A stretch of DNA of 49,908 bases from Stentor roeselii (Eukaryota > Ciliophora > Heterotrichea > Heterotrichida > Stentoridae): NCBI GenBank assembly GCA_006503475.1, contig RSEH01000316.1, positions 1 through 49,908 of the forward strand, in the 5' to 3' direction. The notes under the pieces are model-generated. The model did not search any database and was not told the origin of the DNA. It worked only from the letters and a program-made list of their open reading frames with translations. The first letter of the stretch is position 1, and every line of letters begins with the position of its first letter. A program made the position numbers and the translations under genes. Of this stretch, positions 29,233-37,933 are shown piece by piece.

Positions 29233-30834
29233 TCAACAACTAAAATACTTTAAAAACGATTCAAGTTCTCGTTCTTCTCTAACCAACTCCACCACTTCTT
29301 TAAACTCTTTACAAGAACTCATCAACTTTTTATCAAAAAGCCTCCAGACTTTCAGCACTGTATCTGAAGAAAAAGTTGCAACTTTTTGATAATCATCAAA
29401 AATCAGAATATCTTTGATTTCACCTGAATGCTGATTCATATCCTTCGCACTTCTCGAAACACTTTGAGAGTTATTCAAATCACAAGAACTATTATCAATA
29501 GTCACAATAGCTCCACTTTCAAGTCCAAAAGCTAAAAATTTACCATCATTAGTCGAACTTACACTTCTTATCCTTCCTTTTCCTTTAATACAACTATGAA
29601 CTGACGCCACTTTTAGATCTTTCAAATCGAGAATCTTGAAAAAGCCTTTAACAGAACAAACAATTAAGAAGGATTTGTTTAGTGCAAGAGAACTGATTTC
29701 TCTTGAAAATGAAGTAAATATCTTCAAAAGAGAAAAGTTTTCTAAGCTGAAAACAGCGATTTCGCCTTCTTTTGAAGCTGAGAGAAAGAATTGATCAGTG
29801 AATAGAACTGAAACTATTTCGTCTTTGTTGCAAGTGAAAGAATGAGTGCACTGCAAAGAGTTCATATCCCAAATTTTCACCAAATTTTCCTTAGACCCTG
29901 AAGCTAAAATAGTTCCATCTCTGTTGAAGTTGACAGCTAATACCCAGTTTTGATGTCCATTTAAAATAGATATAATTTGATACTTCTCAACTTCCCAGAT
30001 GATAACTCGACTATCAGCAGAGCCAGACACTAAAAGATTTTCATCAGGATTAAGTGAGAGGCATATGACTAAATTGCTGTGTTCTCTTAAAGTCCTCAAT
30101 TCTGAAAAAGAATTCGTGCACCAAACCTTAATAGTCTTATCTGAAGACCCAGAAAAAAGTCTTTCAGTCTTACTTGACAAGGCAAGGCTGGTGACTCCTC
30201 CTGAATGTCCTTTTAAAGTGAATTTTAAATGATTTTTTTCTGTTTCCCATACTTTTATTGTCTTGTCGGTAGACCCTGAGAACAAAAGACGAGAATCTTC
30301 TGAAAAAACAAGAGAAATTATGTTTTTCGTATGACCTTCGACCTCTAGGCCGAAGGTTTCGGATAAATAATTTAATGTTGCTCGAACTTCGAGATTTTCT
30401 GAACTTTTTTCTCGCTCGATCACGAAATCATTAAAAAAAAAATTTACTTCTTGAAGGATTGGGACTGTTACCTGAGTTTTTATTAAAACAGTAGAAAAGA
30501 GATGGTTGATTTTTTGTTTGTTTTCAGGATTTTTCCAGTTGTTTTGTAAATTTTTATAATACTGTATGGTTTTATCTAGTTTTTCAAGAGCTTTAATAGA
30601 AAGTTCCTCGATTTGAGACAACATTTTGTGTGTAATCATCAATATTGAAATTCTTACTTCTTTTATCAGTTCAAGTCTTCTGCTTACCTCGTCCTTAACT
30701 TTTGAGTAGCATTTAAAATCAGAGCAAGACTCACAATTTTTTAAATGCAATAAAAAGTGTTCCTCACAAAAGAGCACATTGGTGTTATTCTCACATTTAA
30801 AGTCTCCTTTTTTAATACAGACAACACAGTTCAT
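29233..30834 (-). CDS. WD40-repeat protein with N-terminal zinc-binding and coiled-coil region
   Basis: 533 residues. The first 45 residues are Cys/His-rich (CVVCIKKGDFKCENN, LFCEEHFLLHLKNC, SCSDFKC), like a B-box-type zinc finger. A helical coil follows (about 45-110). About seven WD40 blades then run from residue 165 to the end, several near-perfect: GHTKNIISLVFSEDSRLLFSGSTDKTIKVW, GHSGGVTSLALSS...SDKTIKVW, GHQNWVLAVNFNRDGTILASGSKENLVKIWD. The B-box/coil/propeller order resembles a TRIM protein without a RING. It acts as a scaffold by inference. It is the last gene of a dense minus-strand array, starting 23 bp after the upstream gene's stop. Confidence 0.85.
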   Translation of the reverse strand: MNCVVCIKKGDFKCENNTNVLFCEEHFLLHLKNCESCSDFKCYSKVKDEVSRRLELIKEVRISILMITHKMLSQIEELSIKALEKLDKTIQYYKNLQNNWKNPENKQKINHLFSTVLIKTQVTVPILQEVNFFFNDFVIEREKSSENLEVRATLNYLSETFGLEVEGHTKNIISLVFSEDSRLLFSGSTDKTIKVWETEKNHLKFTLKGHSGGVTSLALSSKTERLFSGSSDKTIKVWCTNSFSELRTLREHSNLVICLSLNPDENLLVSGSADSRVIIWEVEKYQIISILNGHQNWVLAVNFNRDGTILASGSKENLVKIWDMNSLQCTHSFTCNKDEIVSVLFTDQFFLSASKEGEIAVFSLENFSLLKIFTSFSREISSLALNKSFLIVCSVKGFFKILDLKDLKVASVHSCIKGKGRIRSVSSTNDGKFLAFGLESGAIVTIDNSSCDLNNSQSVSRSAKDMNQHSGEIKDILIFDDYQKVATFSSDTVLKVWRLFDKKLMSSCKEFKEVVELVREERELESFLKYFSC

Positions 30835-30857
30835 ATTTTATATTCTACTTAAATATC

Positions 30858-31991
30858 CTAAAAGACCATAAAACCTAAAACCAAGAAATTCACAGCGACT
30901 CCTAAACCAAAGCTAGTGATTTTCATATCTTCTTTAGCATCCCAGTACATATACGTAAAGATTTCCTTGATGCACTTATCATTATTCTGTATGACAGAAT
31001 AGTTATAATAGTGCAAAATATCATATTTCAGCCTGTCATACAACTTAGGCTCCCACTTCCTCATACAGTTGAAATCCCATCGTCTTTCACTGGAACAAGC
31101 TAGAATCGACTTGCTGCTAACCCAACCCTTCAAAGACTTCAGCAAGCTTACTGAAACCGAGTCTCCAGGGAAAGGTCTGCAGTACTTCTGACGGTCTTTA
31201 TTCATTCCACAGGAACACTCACTATAAAATTTATGATTTTTATCAGTGCAATCTCCCTGAACCGTGCAAGGTAAAGGTAAAGTTTTACTAACAGAAGGTT
31301 CAACACATTGATACTTCCCCTTAACAAGCCCACATTGAATTTTCTCACAAATAAGATTGGTAAAATCCTTACATTCCAAAACTTGTTTTCCAACTTTCAC
31401 AGAAAAATAAGGTCTACACATTCCAATATTATGTTGAGAATCAATATCACATCCTGCACTATTCACACAGTCTTCATCTTTAAAACATCCTAAACTTCCA
31501 GGTCTCAGCAAGTCAAAGCATCGATTTACTTGAAAATCATCAGGTTTACAAGTAAGTCCAGGTTGGCATTCATAAGAAAATTGGCAAGGGGATAACTGCG
31601 GCTTTCCTACACAAATAGAGTCAAAACAACTACCTGAGACACAATTTTCATCTGACCAACAAGGAGACTCCCCTGGGTAAAGAGCTGAGTAGTTCAAGGT
31701 GGGGTAGGAGCATTTCACGTTGTAGGTACTCGAGTCGTTTGTGTCGAGGTGGTCGAGATTGCAGAAATTGTAATGAAGGTCGTAGTTTTTACAGCCAATC
31801 CCTGAATATACGCTGATGTTGCCCCCGTTTAAAGGCTTCAAGGAGTATATCAGGCAGGTTGAGAGAAGGTCTGTCGAGGTTGTTGAGGAATTGCATGTGT
31901 ATATACCGCAGGGACCGGAATCTAACCATTCGTTCTGCTTTAAGGGTGAAAATAGGGACTCGCTTTCTGTCAACATGAGCAGGAAAAGCAT
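30858..31991 (-). CDS. Cysteine-rich surface protein, single module, hydrophobic C-terminal anchor
   Basis: 377 residues. It has a signal peptide (MLFLLMLTESES), one copy of the cysteine-rich module, and a hydrophobic tail (FGLGVAVNFLVLGFMVF) that is either a transmembrane or a GPI signal. The motifs are the same as in the 705-residue protein at 8562-10679: YPGESPCWSDENC, C-x-D-x-ICVGK, FYSECSCGMN, PGDSVSVSLLKSL, ACSSERRWDFNC and NNDKCIKEIF. The two are therefore paralogues 20 kb apart on opposite strands, one with the module doubled. A cell-surface role is inferred. It lies 19 bp after BolA and 23 bp before the WD40 gene. Confidence 0.78.
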   Translation of the reverse strand: MLFLLMLTESESLFSPLKQNEWLDSGPCGIYTCNSSTTSTDLLSTCLIYSLKPLNGGNISVYSGIGCKNYDLHYNFCNLDHLDTNDSSTYNVKCSYPTLNYSALYPGESPCWSDENCVSGSCFDSICVGKPQLSPCQFSYECQPGLTCKPDDFQVNRCFDLLRPGSLGCFKDEDCVNSAGCDIDSQHNIGMCRPYFSVKVGKQVLECKDFTNLICEKIQCGLVKGKYQCVEPSVSKTLPLPCTVQGDCTDKNHKFYSECSCGMNKDRQKYCRPFPGDSVSVSLLKSLKGWVSSKSILACSSERRWDFNCMRKWEPKLYDRLKYDILHYYNYSVIQNNDKCIKEIFTYMYWDAKEDMKITSFGLGVAVNFLVLGFMVF

Positions 31992-32010
31992 TTTTATTTC
32001 TAAGGATTAG

Positions 32011-32322
32011 TTAGTGGCTTGGGTAGTCAAATATGAAGTGGTTGGAATTGTAGGCTTCGTATTCTTGAGGAGTCTTCGCCCAGATTACAAGGTGGGTTAA
32101 GTCAAGGTTTAGGGAATCTTCTAGGGATTTATAAACCGAATAGGTTCTCTTTGTTAAAGATTGTCCCTCAAATTTTGAAGAAACGATCAAGACTCTAAAG
32201 TGTGTCTCTTTTGAACTCTCATACATCCAGCTTTCATCGATTATTTCTAAGTGACTTGGATTGAATTCTTGAGCTTTCAGATGAAGTAAATCTTTGACTA
32301 CTGAGAAGCACCTTTTGAGCAT
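32011..32322 (-). CDS. BOLA: BolA-like protein
   Basis: 103 residues, the normal BolA length. BolA hallmarks are present: NPSHLEIIDESW...ETHFRVLIVSSKFEGQSLTKR, then a YSVYKSLED helix and a C-terminal VIWAKTPQEYEAY (family consensus A-x-TPxEW). The usual RHR of the helix start reads KRT. BolA proteins pair with monothiol glutaredoxins in Fe-S cluster trafficking, in cytosol or mitochondria. No clear targeting peptide is seen (MLKRCFSVVKDLL could be one). It is flanked by same-strand genes at 40 bp and 19 bp. Confidence 0.9.
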   Translation of the reverse strand: MLKRCFSVVKDLLHLKAQEFNPSHLEIIDESWMYESSKETHFRVLIVSSKFEGQSLTKRTYSVYKSLEDSLNLDLTHLVIWAKTPQEYEAYNSNHFIFDYPSH

Positions 32323-32362
32323 CTTTTATATGAAAAAAAAAATTTTCAAGTTTATTAAAACA

Positions 32363-33007
32363 TTATCTATTACTAGAACTAACCTCCTTACAAGCCATCT
32401 CCCACTTTTTCCTAAATGGAATTTTCATGCGATCAGCAACCATCTCCTTCTGATAGATTTCTTTGATAATCTCACAATCAAAAAACCCATCAGCCAAATC
32501 AATAACACTTCTGCAAGTGTTTGACCCTGGCTGACATCTAGACTTTGCTTTAATCTGAACTTCTTTGTTAAGGTCAAGTTTTAAATTCAAAGATTTTGGA
32601 CTAGTTTTCATTGAAATCGACTGAAAGGAACTATTCGAAGGAAGAGATTCGCTGGTGGAGGGAAGAGTTTCTTGAATTAGTTTTTTTTCTGATTTTATTG
32701 AATTTTCCAGCTTTTGAGGCTTTGGGATATTGGGAATTAAAGGAATTTTTAACTTTTTAGGCATTTCTAAGTCTTCTATTTTACTCGATTTCAAGATTTT
32801 TTCTAACAAATTCTCAAAGTCAGATTTCCGGAGTTTAGCCACTGACAAGCCGAGCAGGCTAAGAGCTAATAAGCAGCTATTATGTAAAGGACTAGGAAAT
32901 TGCTCTAGAAATAAGCAAATCGCTGAGTTTGCTTTAAGAAATTCCATTAGATTTAATAATTTGTTCAATGAGGTTTTTTCTAGAGTACCAAATATATGAG
33001 TGATCAT
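32363..33007 (-). CDS. Unrecognised helical protein
   Basis: 214 residues. The N-terminal 75 residues are leucine-rich and helical (TSLNKLLNLMEFLKANSAICLFLEQFPSPLHNSCLLALSLLGLSVAKL), possibly an alpha-helical domain rather than a membrane segment. The middle is Pro/Ser/Lys-rich and disordered. The C-terminal 60 residues look folded (CRSVIDLADGFFDCEIIKEIYQKEMVADRMKIPFRKKWE). No family is recognised. It belongs to the tight minus-strand array and ends 40 bp before the BolA start. Confidence 0.6.
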   Translation of the reverse strand: MITHIFGTLEKTSLNKLLNLMEFLKANSAICLFLEQFPSPLHNSCLLALSLLGLSVAKLRKSDFENLLEKILKSSKIEDLEMPKKLKIPLIPNIPKPQKLENSIKSEKKLIQETLPSTSESLPSNSSFQSISMKTSPKSLNLKLDLNKEVQIKAKSRCQPGSNTCRSVIDLADGFFDCEIIKEIYQKEMVADRMKIPFRKKWEMACKEVSSSNR

Positions 33008-33095
33008 TATTAATAAGAACCCAATAGTTTATTGATTTAAAACGATTAAGTCCTTGAAGAAATTCTTTAAATTGATCACTATTCATTATTAATCA

Positions 33096-33470
33096 TTAGA
33101 TAACTTCGCAGCCTGAACTGCAGCAAGTCGGGTTTTCTTTGAGATCTTTTGTTTGATTCAACCAGTTTATTTTCATCATTATTCTTCTTTCGAGGTCTTC
33201 AGTCTCTGAGAAATTGTTGTGCTTCAAACATTCGAGCTGGCTTTCGATGTTGTTTTCAATATTTTCTAAGTCTTTCTTGATGAATGTCAGCTGCTTTTTT
33301 AAATAGCTTTTCGAGACTATTTCGGAACCACTGAGATTGTTTAGGTCTTCTGATGAATCAGTTAAAGAAAATGATTCAGAAGGACTTTGTGAGTGGACTT
33401 TTTCTGATGTTTTTGAGTTTTGGATTGAAAGCTGGTCGCATTTGTCGAGGTCTTTCGAATTTTCAGACAT
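33096..33470 (-). CDS. Small coiled-coil protein ending in a CaaX-like box (CEVI)
   Basis: 124 residues. The first half is Ser-rich and polar. Residues about 55-110 form a helical coil (SYLKKQLTFIKKDLENIENNIESQLECLKHNN). The C-terminus is TCCSSGCEVI: Cys-Glu-Val-Ile fits a CaaX prenylation box, and the preceding CC could be palmitoylated. This predicts a membrane-tethered small adaptor. No family is recognised. It is the first gene of the minus-strand array, with an 88-bp gap to the next. The upstream minus strand is G-poor. Confidence 0.6.
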   Translation of the reverse strand: MSENSKDLDKCDQLSIQNSKTSEKVHSQSPSESFSLTDSSEDLNNLSGSEIVSKSYLKKQLTFIKKDLENIENNIESQLECLKHNNFSETEDLERRIMMKINWLNQTKDLKENPTCCSSGCEVI

Positions 33471-34751
33471 GGATAATTCTATTATACTGTTGAAAGATAG
33501 ATATTTATGGATTAATAGATAAGGATTGAGAAAATTTCAGGAGATTAGGAAGAGGGATTGAAAATGTTATTGGGGAAGGAAATTTTTTTCAACGGATTTA
33601 TTTTAAATTATTTTTTTGATTCAAGTTTGAATACTAATGATTAATATTAAGGATCTTGAGACTAATATAACAAAAAATAGTAATAGTAAAACTTTGTTTA
33701 GATTTATTGGGATTTTAAATAATATTTTACAATTTTAGATTAAGGAATAGACACTTTAACAATTTATAGCACCTGCTCTAACTAGTCTTGCACCTGGTAG
33801 TCCTTTCCAAATCAACCTCTTAGCGCAGTTAAATGCTGATAAAATTTCTTATATGTTTAAAGTGTTATCAAATCTGAGTGTCTATTGAATTTATTTAAAA
33901 ATTATTTTTTTCAATATTTTTTTATTAAATAATCTATCTATCCCTAGCAATAACTAATAAAACCTCATTCAAGGCTTCATTCTATCATACCAAAACCCAA
34001 TCTCTTCTATTTTAATTGCATGTAAAATGCATTTCACTCAGCATAGTAATTTAGTTTATTTCCACTTCTATACATTCTCCATCAATTTAAAGTGCACTTC
34101 CTATGCGGTTATATTTTAAAAGTTTTGAAAGTATGAAGTTATTGTAATATTTTTGAAGCTTTTTGTGAAAATAACTGCTGTCTAGCCAGATATATGTTAA
34201 AACTTATATTATAAGTATGTTAAAGACAAAGAATAAAACTAATGAAATATTCAGGATTAGTCTTAGTTGAGTATTAGCTTATAATCTATATAAGTTATAT
34301 ATAAAGAAAATGCTCGAAATAGTTATTATACCAATCGATAATAAAAAGTTCATGAAATCTTAAAGAAATAACAGAATAAATTAGGTTAAATTTTAGAGAT
34401 TTATAAGAGCATGCATATATTTATATAAAAATTTAAGGTGAAAAATTATAAATATAGGAGATTTAACGATAACTAATTCTATAAAATAGTAAGTTCAATC
34501 ATTTTCTTATTACAACCCAAATATTAACTCCAACCACTTATTCAACTTGAACAAGATAAATCATATAAAAAATGTCAAATCATATCACAAAAATTCTAAA
34601 TCAAATCAGTAAAATCCCAAAAAACCCATAAAATCAATACAAAACCTCCTAAAATCCAAATCATAAAAAGCGATTCCTAAAGCCCATATCCCCATCAATA
34701 ATATTTCCAATAGTCTAATAAATAAATGAATCTATAATAAAAAGAGCGGGA
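33471..34751. other. Largest gene-poor gap, about 1.3 kb, AT-rich
   Basis: No protein gene is visible on either strand. Most of the gap is very AT-rich, with stops in all frames. One relatively GC-richer island at 33746-33886 is bounded by an inverted repeat (separate entry). The last 250 bases are G-poor on the plus strand and lead to PSF3. An upstream ATG (34726) opens a 3-codon uORF before the PSF3 start, just after TCTAATAAA at 34714-34722. Confidence 0.6.
33746..33886. ncRNA. Candidate structured RNA bounded by a 10-bp inverted repeat (tentative)
   Basis: AATAGACACT at 33746-33755 pairs perfectly with AGTGTCTATT at 33877-33886. Just inside, CACTTTAACA and TGTTTAAAGTG can extend or compete with the stem. 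The interior has GCACCTG twice (33769 and about 33792) and is richer in G+C than anything else in the gap. I compared it by memory with U1-U6, 5S, tRNA, SRP and U3 and see no match. The strand is unknown. It could be a lineage-specific small RNA gene or a short inverted-repeat element. Confidence 0.3.
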
Positions 34752-35318
34752 ATGATAAAACAAAGCTACTGGGACATCGACGATTTTTTATCAGAAGAAG
34801 AGCCAGTAACAATCGAAATCACTCAAGACCTGAAAGGTCTCGGTTTACTCGACCAGTCAAGTGAAAAGTTAGACTTAGAAAGCGGTTCTCGATCAACACA
34901 ACCTTTATGGATTGCTTTAACAATGGTGAGTCGGGAAATGGCAAACGTCGCAGTTCCAAAGTACTTCGAAGAGTCTTATCGCAACACCTTAGAAGCCGAC
35001 CCGCGGATTATATCGTTGCGAGAAAGGTCTCATTACTTTTTTGAAGTCGGAAGCAAACTCAACACAGTCCTTCAAGGGTCGAATTTAACTCCACTCTTGT
35101 TGAAAGTCTTTATTGCTAGGGTCTTGCATTTACACAATGAAGCTTCTAACAACTCTGACCCGAAAATTATGAAGAAATTAACTGAACTTGAACTTGAAAT
35201 ATATGAAAAAGCAATGAAAAGTTTAAGGGAGTATTCTGAGTGGAGGGATAGGAAGTTTGATATGATTCGAGCTTACCAGAATAATGAAAAAAATACTAAG
35301 AGGTTTAGAGTTGGATAG
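34752..35318 (+). CDS. GINS3: GINS complex subunit PSF3
   Basis: 188 residues, close to the usual 190-215. The pattern follows PSF3 through its length: SYWDIDDFLSEEEPVTIEI, LKGLGLLDQ, QPLWIALTMVSREMANVAVPKYFEESYRNTLEADPRIISLRERSHYFFEVGSKL, LLKVFIARVLHLHNEASN, KLTELELEIYEKAMKSLREYSEW. GINS (SLD5, PSF1-3) joins MCM2-7 and CDC45 in the CMG helicase at replication forks in the nucleus. No intron is needed. The start is the first ATG after a tiny uORF. It converges on the ankyrin gene with 43 bp between stops. Confidence 0.92.
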   Translation: MIKQSYWDIDDFLSEEEPVTIEITQDLKGLGLLDQSSEKLDLESGSRSTQPLWIALTMVSREMANVAVPKYFEESYRNTLEADPRIISLRERSHYFFEVGSKLNTVLQGSNLTPLLLKVFIARVLHLHNEASNNSDPKIMKKLTELELEIYEKAMKSLREYSEWRDRKFDMIRAYQNNEKNTKRFRVG

Positions 35319-35361
35319 AATCGGTTTGGGGAAGTAATTAATGTGAGAATTAGATTGTTAA

Positions 35362-36213
35362 TTAGCAGAAAGAGTCTAGATAACGACCAAGAGTCAGACC
35401 GAAAACCAAATTTTTTGTAATAACCGAATCTTCATAACTATTTTGAGCAGATGAGCTATTCTCCCCAACGAGTTTACTTTTGTTAAAAATATTCCAAAGC
35501 CTTACCTTATAAGTATTCAAATTTTTTAAATTGTTGATAAGTACCAAAAGAGTTTCAATTCCAGAATTATAAGCAATATACTCTTCTTCATTTTCCGGCG
35601 GGAGTACCTGAATCACAGCATTTAAAGCATTATCAACAAAGCTCAATCCATCCCCTTCACAAACATCAGAAGAGCATCCAAGCCTGAAGAAGTACTCAAG
35701 GCTTTTATACGACAAATGATAAGCAGCAACCCCCATCAAAGTCCACTCATAAACCTCATGACTAGAAAAGAACCCGTTGATATTTGTCACATACGACATG
35801 TTATTCTTAAGTTCTTCAACATTATCAGCATAAATGCAGTTAACAATCCTTCCTTCCACATCCAAATCAACAGCAGGGTTAAGTGCAAGTTGACTTCGAA
35901 CGGTACAAGTGAGTCCAAGTCCAGCTAAAAATTTGATGATTTTTAAATGTTTCTTCCTCAAAGCGATTTCAAGAGCACTTCTTCCAGAGTTGTCTTTAAT
36001 TTCAGCTTCCACCAGCCCAGCTTCAATCAAAAAAGCGACTTTCGAGCTTTGCCCATTCAACACCGCATGATGAAGAAGGGTCAATCCTTGAGAGTCAATT
36101 AAATTCTTGGGAATAACATCAGCAAACTCTCTTAAAACATCAATTGACTTGTAACTCAGAAATTCCACAGTGATTTTCAACCTTTCACCAACATCCAGCT
36201 CCTCCCCTTCCAT
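35362..36213 (-). CDS. Ankyrin-repeat protein
   Basis: 283 residues. Two clear ankyrin repeats lie at about 40-105: DSQGLTLLHHAVLNGQSSKVAFLIEAG and DNSGRSALEIALRKKHLKIIKFLAGLG. A degenerate repeat around WTLMGVAAYHLSYKSLEYFFRLG follows. The rest is helical with a less regular C-terminus. No catalytic domain is present, so an adaptor role is inferred. The ATG lies only 16 bp after the TTLL stop codon on the same strand. Confidence 0.8.
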   Translation of the reverse strand: MEGEELDVGERLKITVEFLSYKSIDVLREFADVIPKNLIDSQGLTLLHHAVLNGQSSKVAFLIEAGLVEAEIKDNSGRSALEIALRKKHLKIIKFLAGLGLTCTVRSQLALNPAVDLDVEGRIVNCIYADNVEELKNNMSYVTNINGFFSSHEVYEWTLMGVAAYHLSYKSLEYFFRLGCSSDVCEGDGLSFVDNALNAVIQVLPPENEEEYIAYNSGIETLLVLINNLKNLNTYKVRLWNIFNKSKLVGENSSSAQNSYEDSVITKNLVFGLTLGRYLDSFC

Positions 36214-36229
36214 TAATACGCTTAATTAA

Positions 36230-37687
36230 CTAATTAAAAGCAGTGTCACATGAAAACTTATTCAAAAAGCTTCGAGACCGCGAGTGAGTAGTGTCAAGAC
36301 TATCGAAATTCAAAACTTTCGACACAGTTCCAAGCCGGTTAAACGAAACTCGGCCTTTATTCGGACTTTTCAATCCTGCACGTTTTGCACTTTCAACTCT
36401 TTTAATTCTAGGAACGTAAACCAGTTCTAACAACCCTCCAGTCCAAAGGATCTGAGAATGTTTCAAGAATTTCGAGTAACAGAACTGGTCTGCCCCTGGG
36501 TAGATTTTAATGAACCCTCCACAGTTCGCATCTTCAAATTCATCACGAAGTTCTTGAGCGTAAAATTTAAGTTCAGAGATTTCTTGCTTTGTTTTTTGTC
36601 TTTTTTTCGAGTAGTTTGAATGAATTTTGTCGAGTTTTGAGTAACACTTTTCGTTAAGACTGATAAGTTTTAACGTGTCGTGAATCACGGAGTGCTTTAC
36701 ACGATGGTCCAGTTGGGAGTCAGTTGTAAAGCTGGGAGTGAAATTCACTTCTAAAAGCCAAGGGCGGAGGTCACTATCGACTAAAACATCGAAACCTAGC
36801 ACTTCAAAGCACATCCCGTTGAAGTAGTCATGACTCTGTGCGGACTTGTAAGTATTCGCCAGGAATGGCTGAGCTGTTAGAAGTGTTTTAATTATCAAGT
36901 CACAAATATCATCCCAAAGTCCAGCAGAGTCTTTTCCTTGCATTTCCAGGTCTTTCAAAACACTAGAAAGGCTTCTTTTATGAGAGTTGGAAGAACCTTC
37001 ATCGTCATTCTGCACGAAGTTCGTGTTGTTCTTGTTGATTGCGTAGTTCGTCAGGTGCATGAAACGATTGTCTTTGTTTAATCGGTCTGGCTCTTGGTAT
37101 TGCTCAGTTGCGAAACGCGCCAGGCCCTCCTCATGAATAAAAACTCTTAAAGGGTCGCAGCCGGCGACTAAGACGTAAATTCGAAGGTCGAACTTCAGCC
37201 CGTCGATGAGAAGAGGGTTGTTTATATAGACTTGCGCTATCGAGTTCTTCAGATTTTGAAGCTCTTCCCATCGGTCTACTATAAAAATTCCTTTTCCTTG
37301 AGAACTCGCCTCTGGCTTTACTATTAAAGTTGGGCAGGCTCCTTTGAAATGGGATTTTAACTTTAAGATTTCTTGTGGAATCAACCAGGTTGAAGGGTAA
37401 AAATCGTAGTCGTTAGGAAATGATTCTCGGAACCGGTTTAGGTTTTTTGCTAGGCAGTTCTTTCGAGAAATTTCAAACATACCTGGAAAATGATTCACTT
37501 TTTGAGACTTTTTCATCTTTGAGAGCTGGGTTACAGAAACTGAACCATCTTGCCATGAAATATCCCATTCACCGTCTTTGCTAACAGTCCAAGAAAGACC
37601 TTTAACTACATTTTTGATAACAGGATACTTTGTATCTATCTACCAGTTACTTTCCAAATTAACTTTTAGCTTTTTATGGTTCTTCAT
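36230..37687 (-). CDS. TTLL: Tubulin tyrosine ligase-like (TTLL) enzyme, likely polyglutamylase; one 15-nt intron
   Basis: 480 residues after removing the intron at 37636-37650. Without splicing the frame would begin only at 37516 and lose the family's N-terminal motif. Spliced, it reads KLKVNLENTKYPVIKNVV, then EWDISWQDGSV and KVNHFPGMFEISRKN, exactly as in TTLLs. The ATP-grasp core is intact: TLIVKPEASSQGKGIF, GLKFDLRIYVLVAGCDPLRVF, NRFMHLTNYAINKNN and RPWLLEVNFTPSFTTDS. TTLLs ligate Glu, Gly or Tyr to tubulin tails; the sequence style is nearest the TTLL4/6-type glutamylases, which is inference. It acts on axonemal or cortical microtubules. The stop lies 16 bp before the ankyrin start. Confidence 0.9.
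37636..37650 (-). other. 15-nt intron (phase 1) in TTLL gene
   Basis: Read on the minus strand it is GTAACTGGTAGATAG. It contains an in-frame TAG if retained. Removal joins GAA-A to AT-ACA and restores VNLENTKYP, a TTLL signature. A 16-nt alternative (GTAGATAGATACAAAG) breaks the frame and is excluded. Confidence 0.88.
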
Positions 37688-37933
37688 GAATTTTATTCCC
37701 TTTTATAATGGCCCGATAACCCAGGTTCGCGGTTAAATATGAAGAATTTGATAAACCAAAAACTTAAACCCAAAAATAACTTAAAACATTCTCTCTCTCA
37801 AAAAACGATTCCAGAAAAAGATGGAAAATTTCAAATTCACTATCAAAGTATTTTTCAATATCTAAAAAGATAATCCCCGGTCCAACTAACCTCCAAGCAA
37901 AGCAGGGCAGTATTCTTAACTCTTCTAATAAAC
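37688..37933. promoter_or_regulatory. Divergent promoter region, TTLL and R/E/D-rich gene
   Basis: 246 bases between two divergent starts. TCTAATAAA (37924-37932) lies immediately before the plus-strand ATG. Near the TTLL start, ATTATAAAAGGG on the minus strand is TATA-like. No gene is seen. Confidence 0.5.

Noticed and set aside
37700-37735. GGTTCGCGG string resembling a tRNA B box
   Set aside because: No matching acceptor or anticodon stems could be drawn around it.
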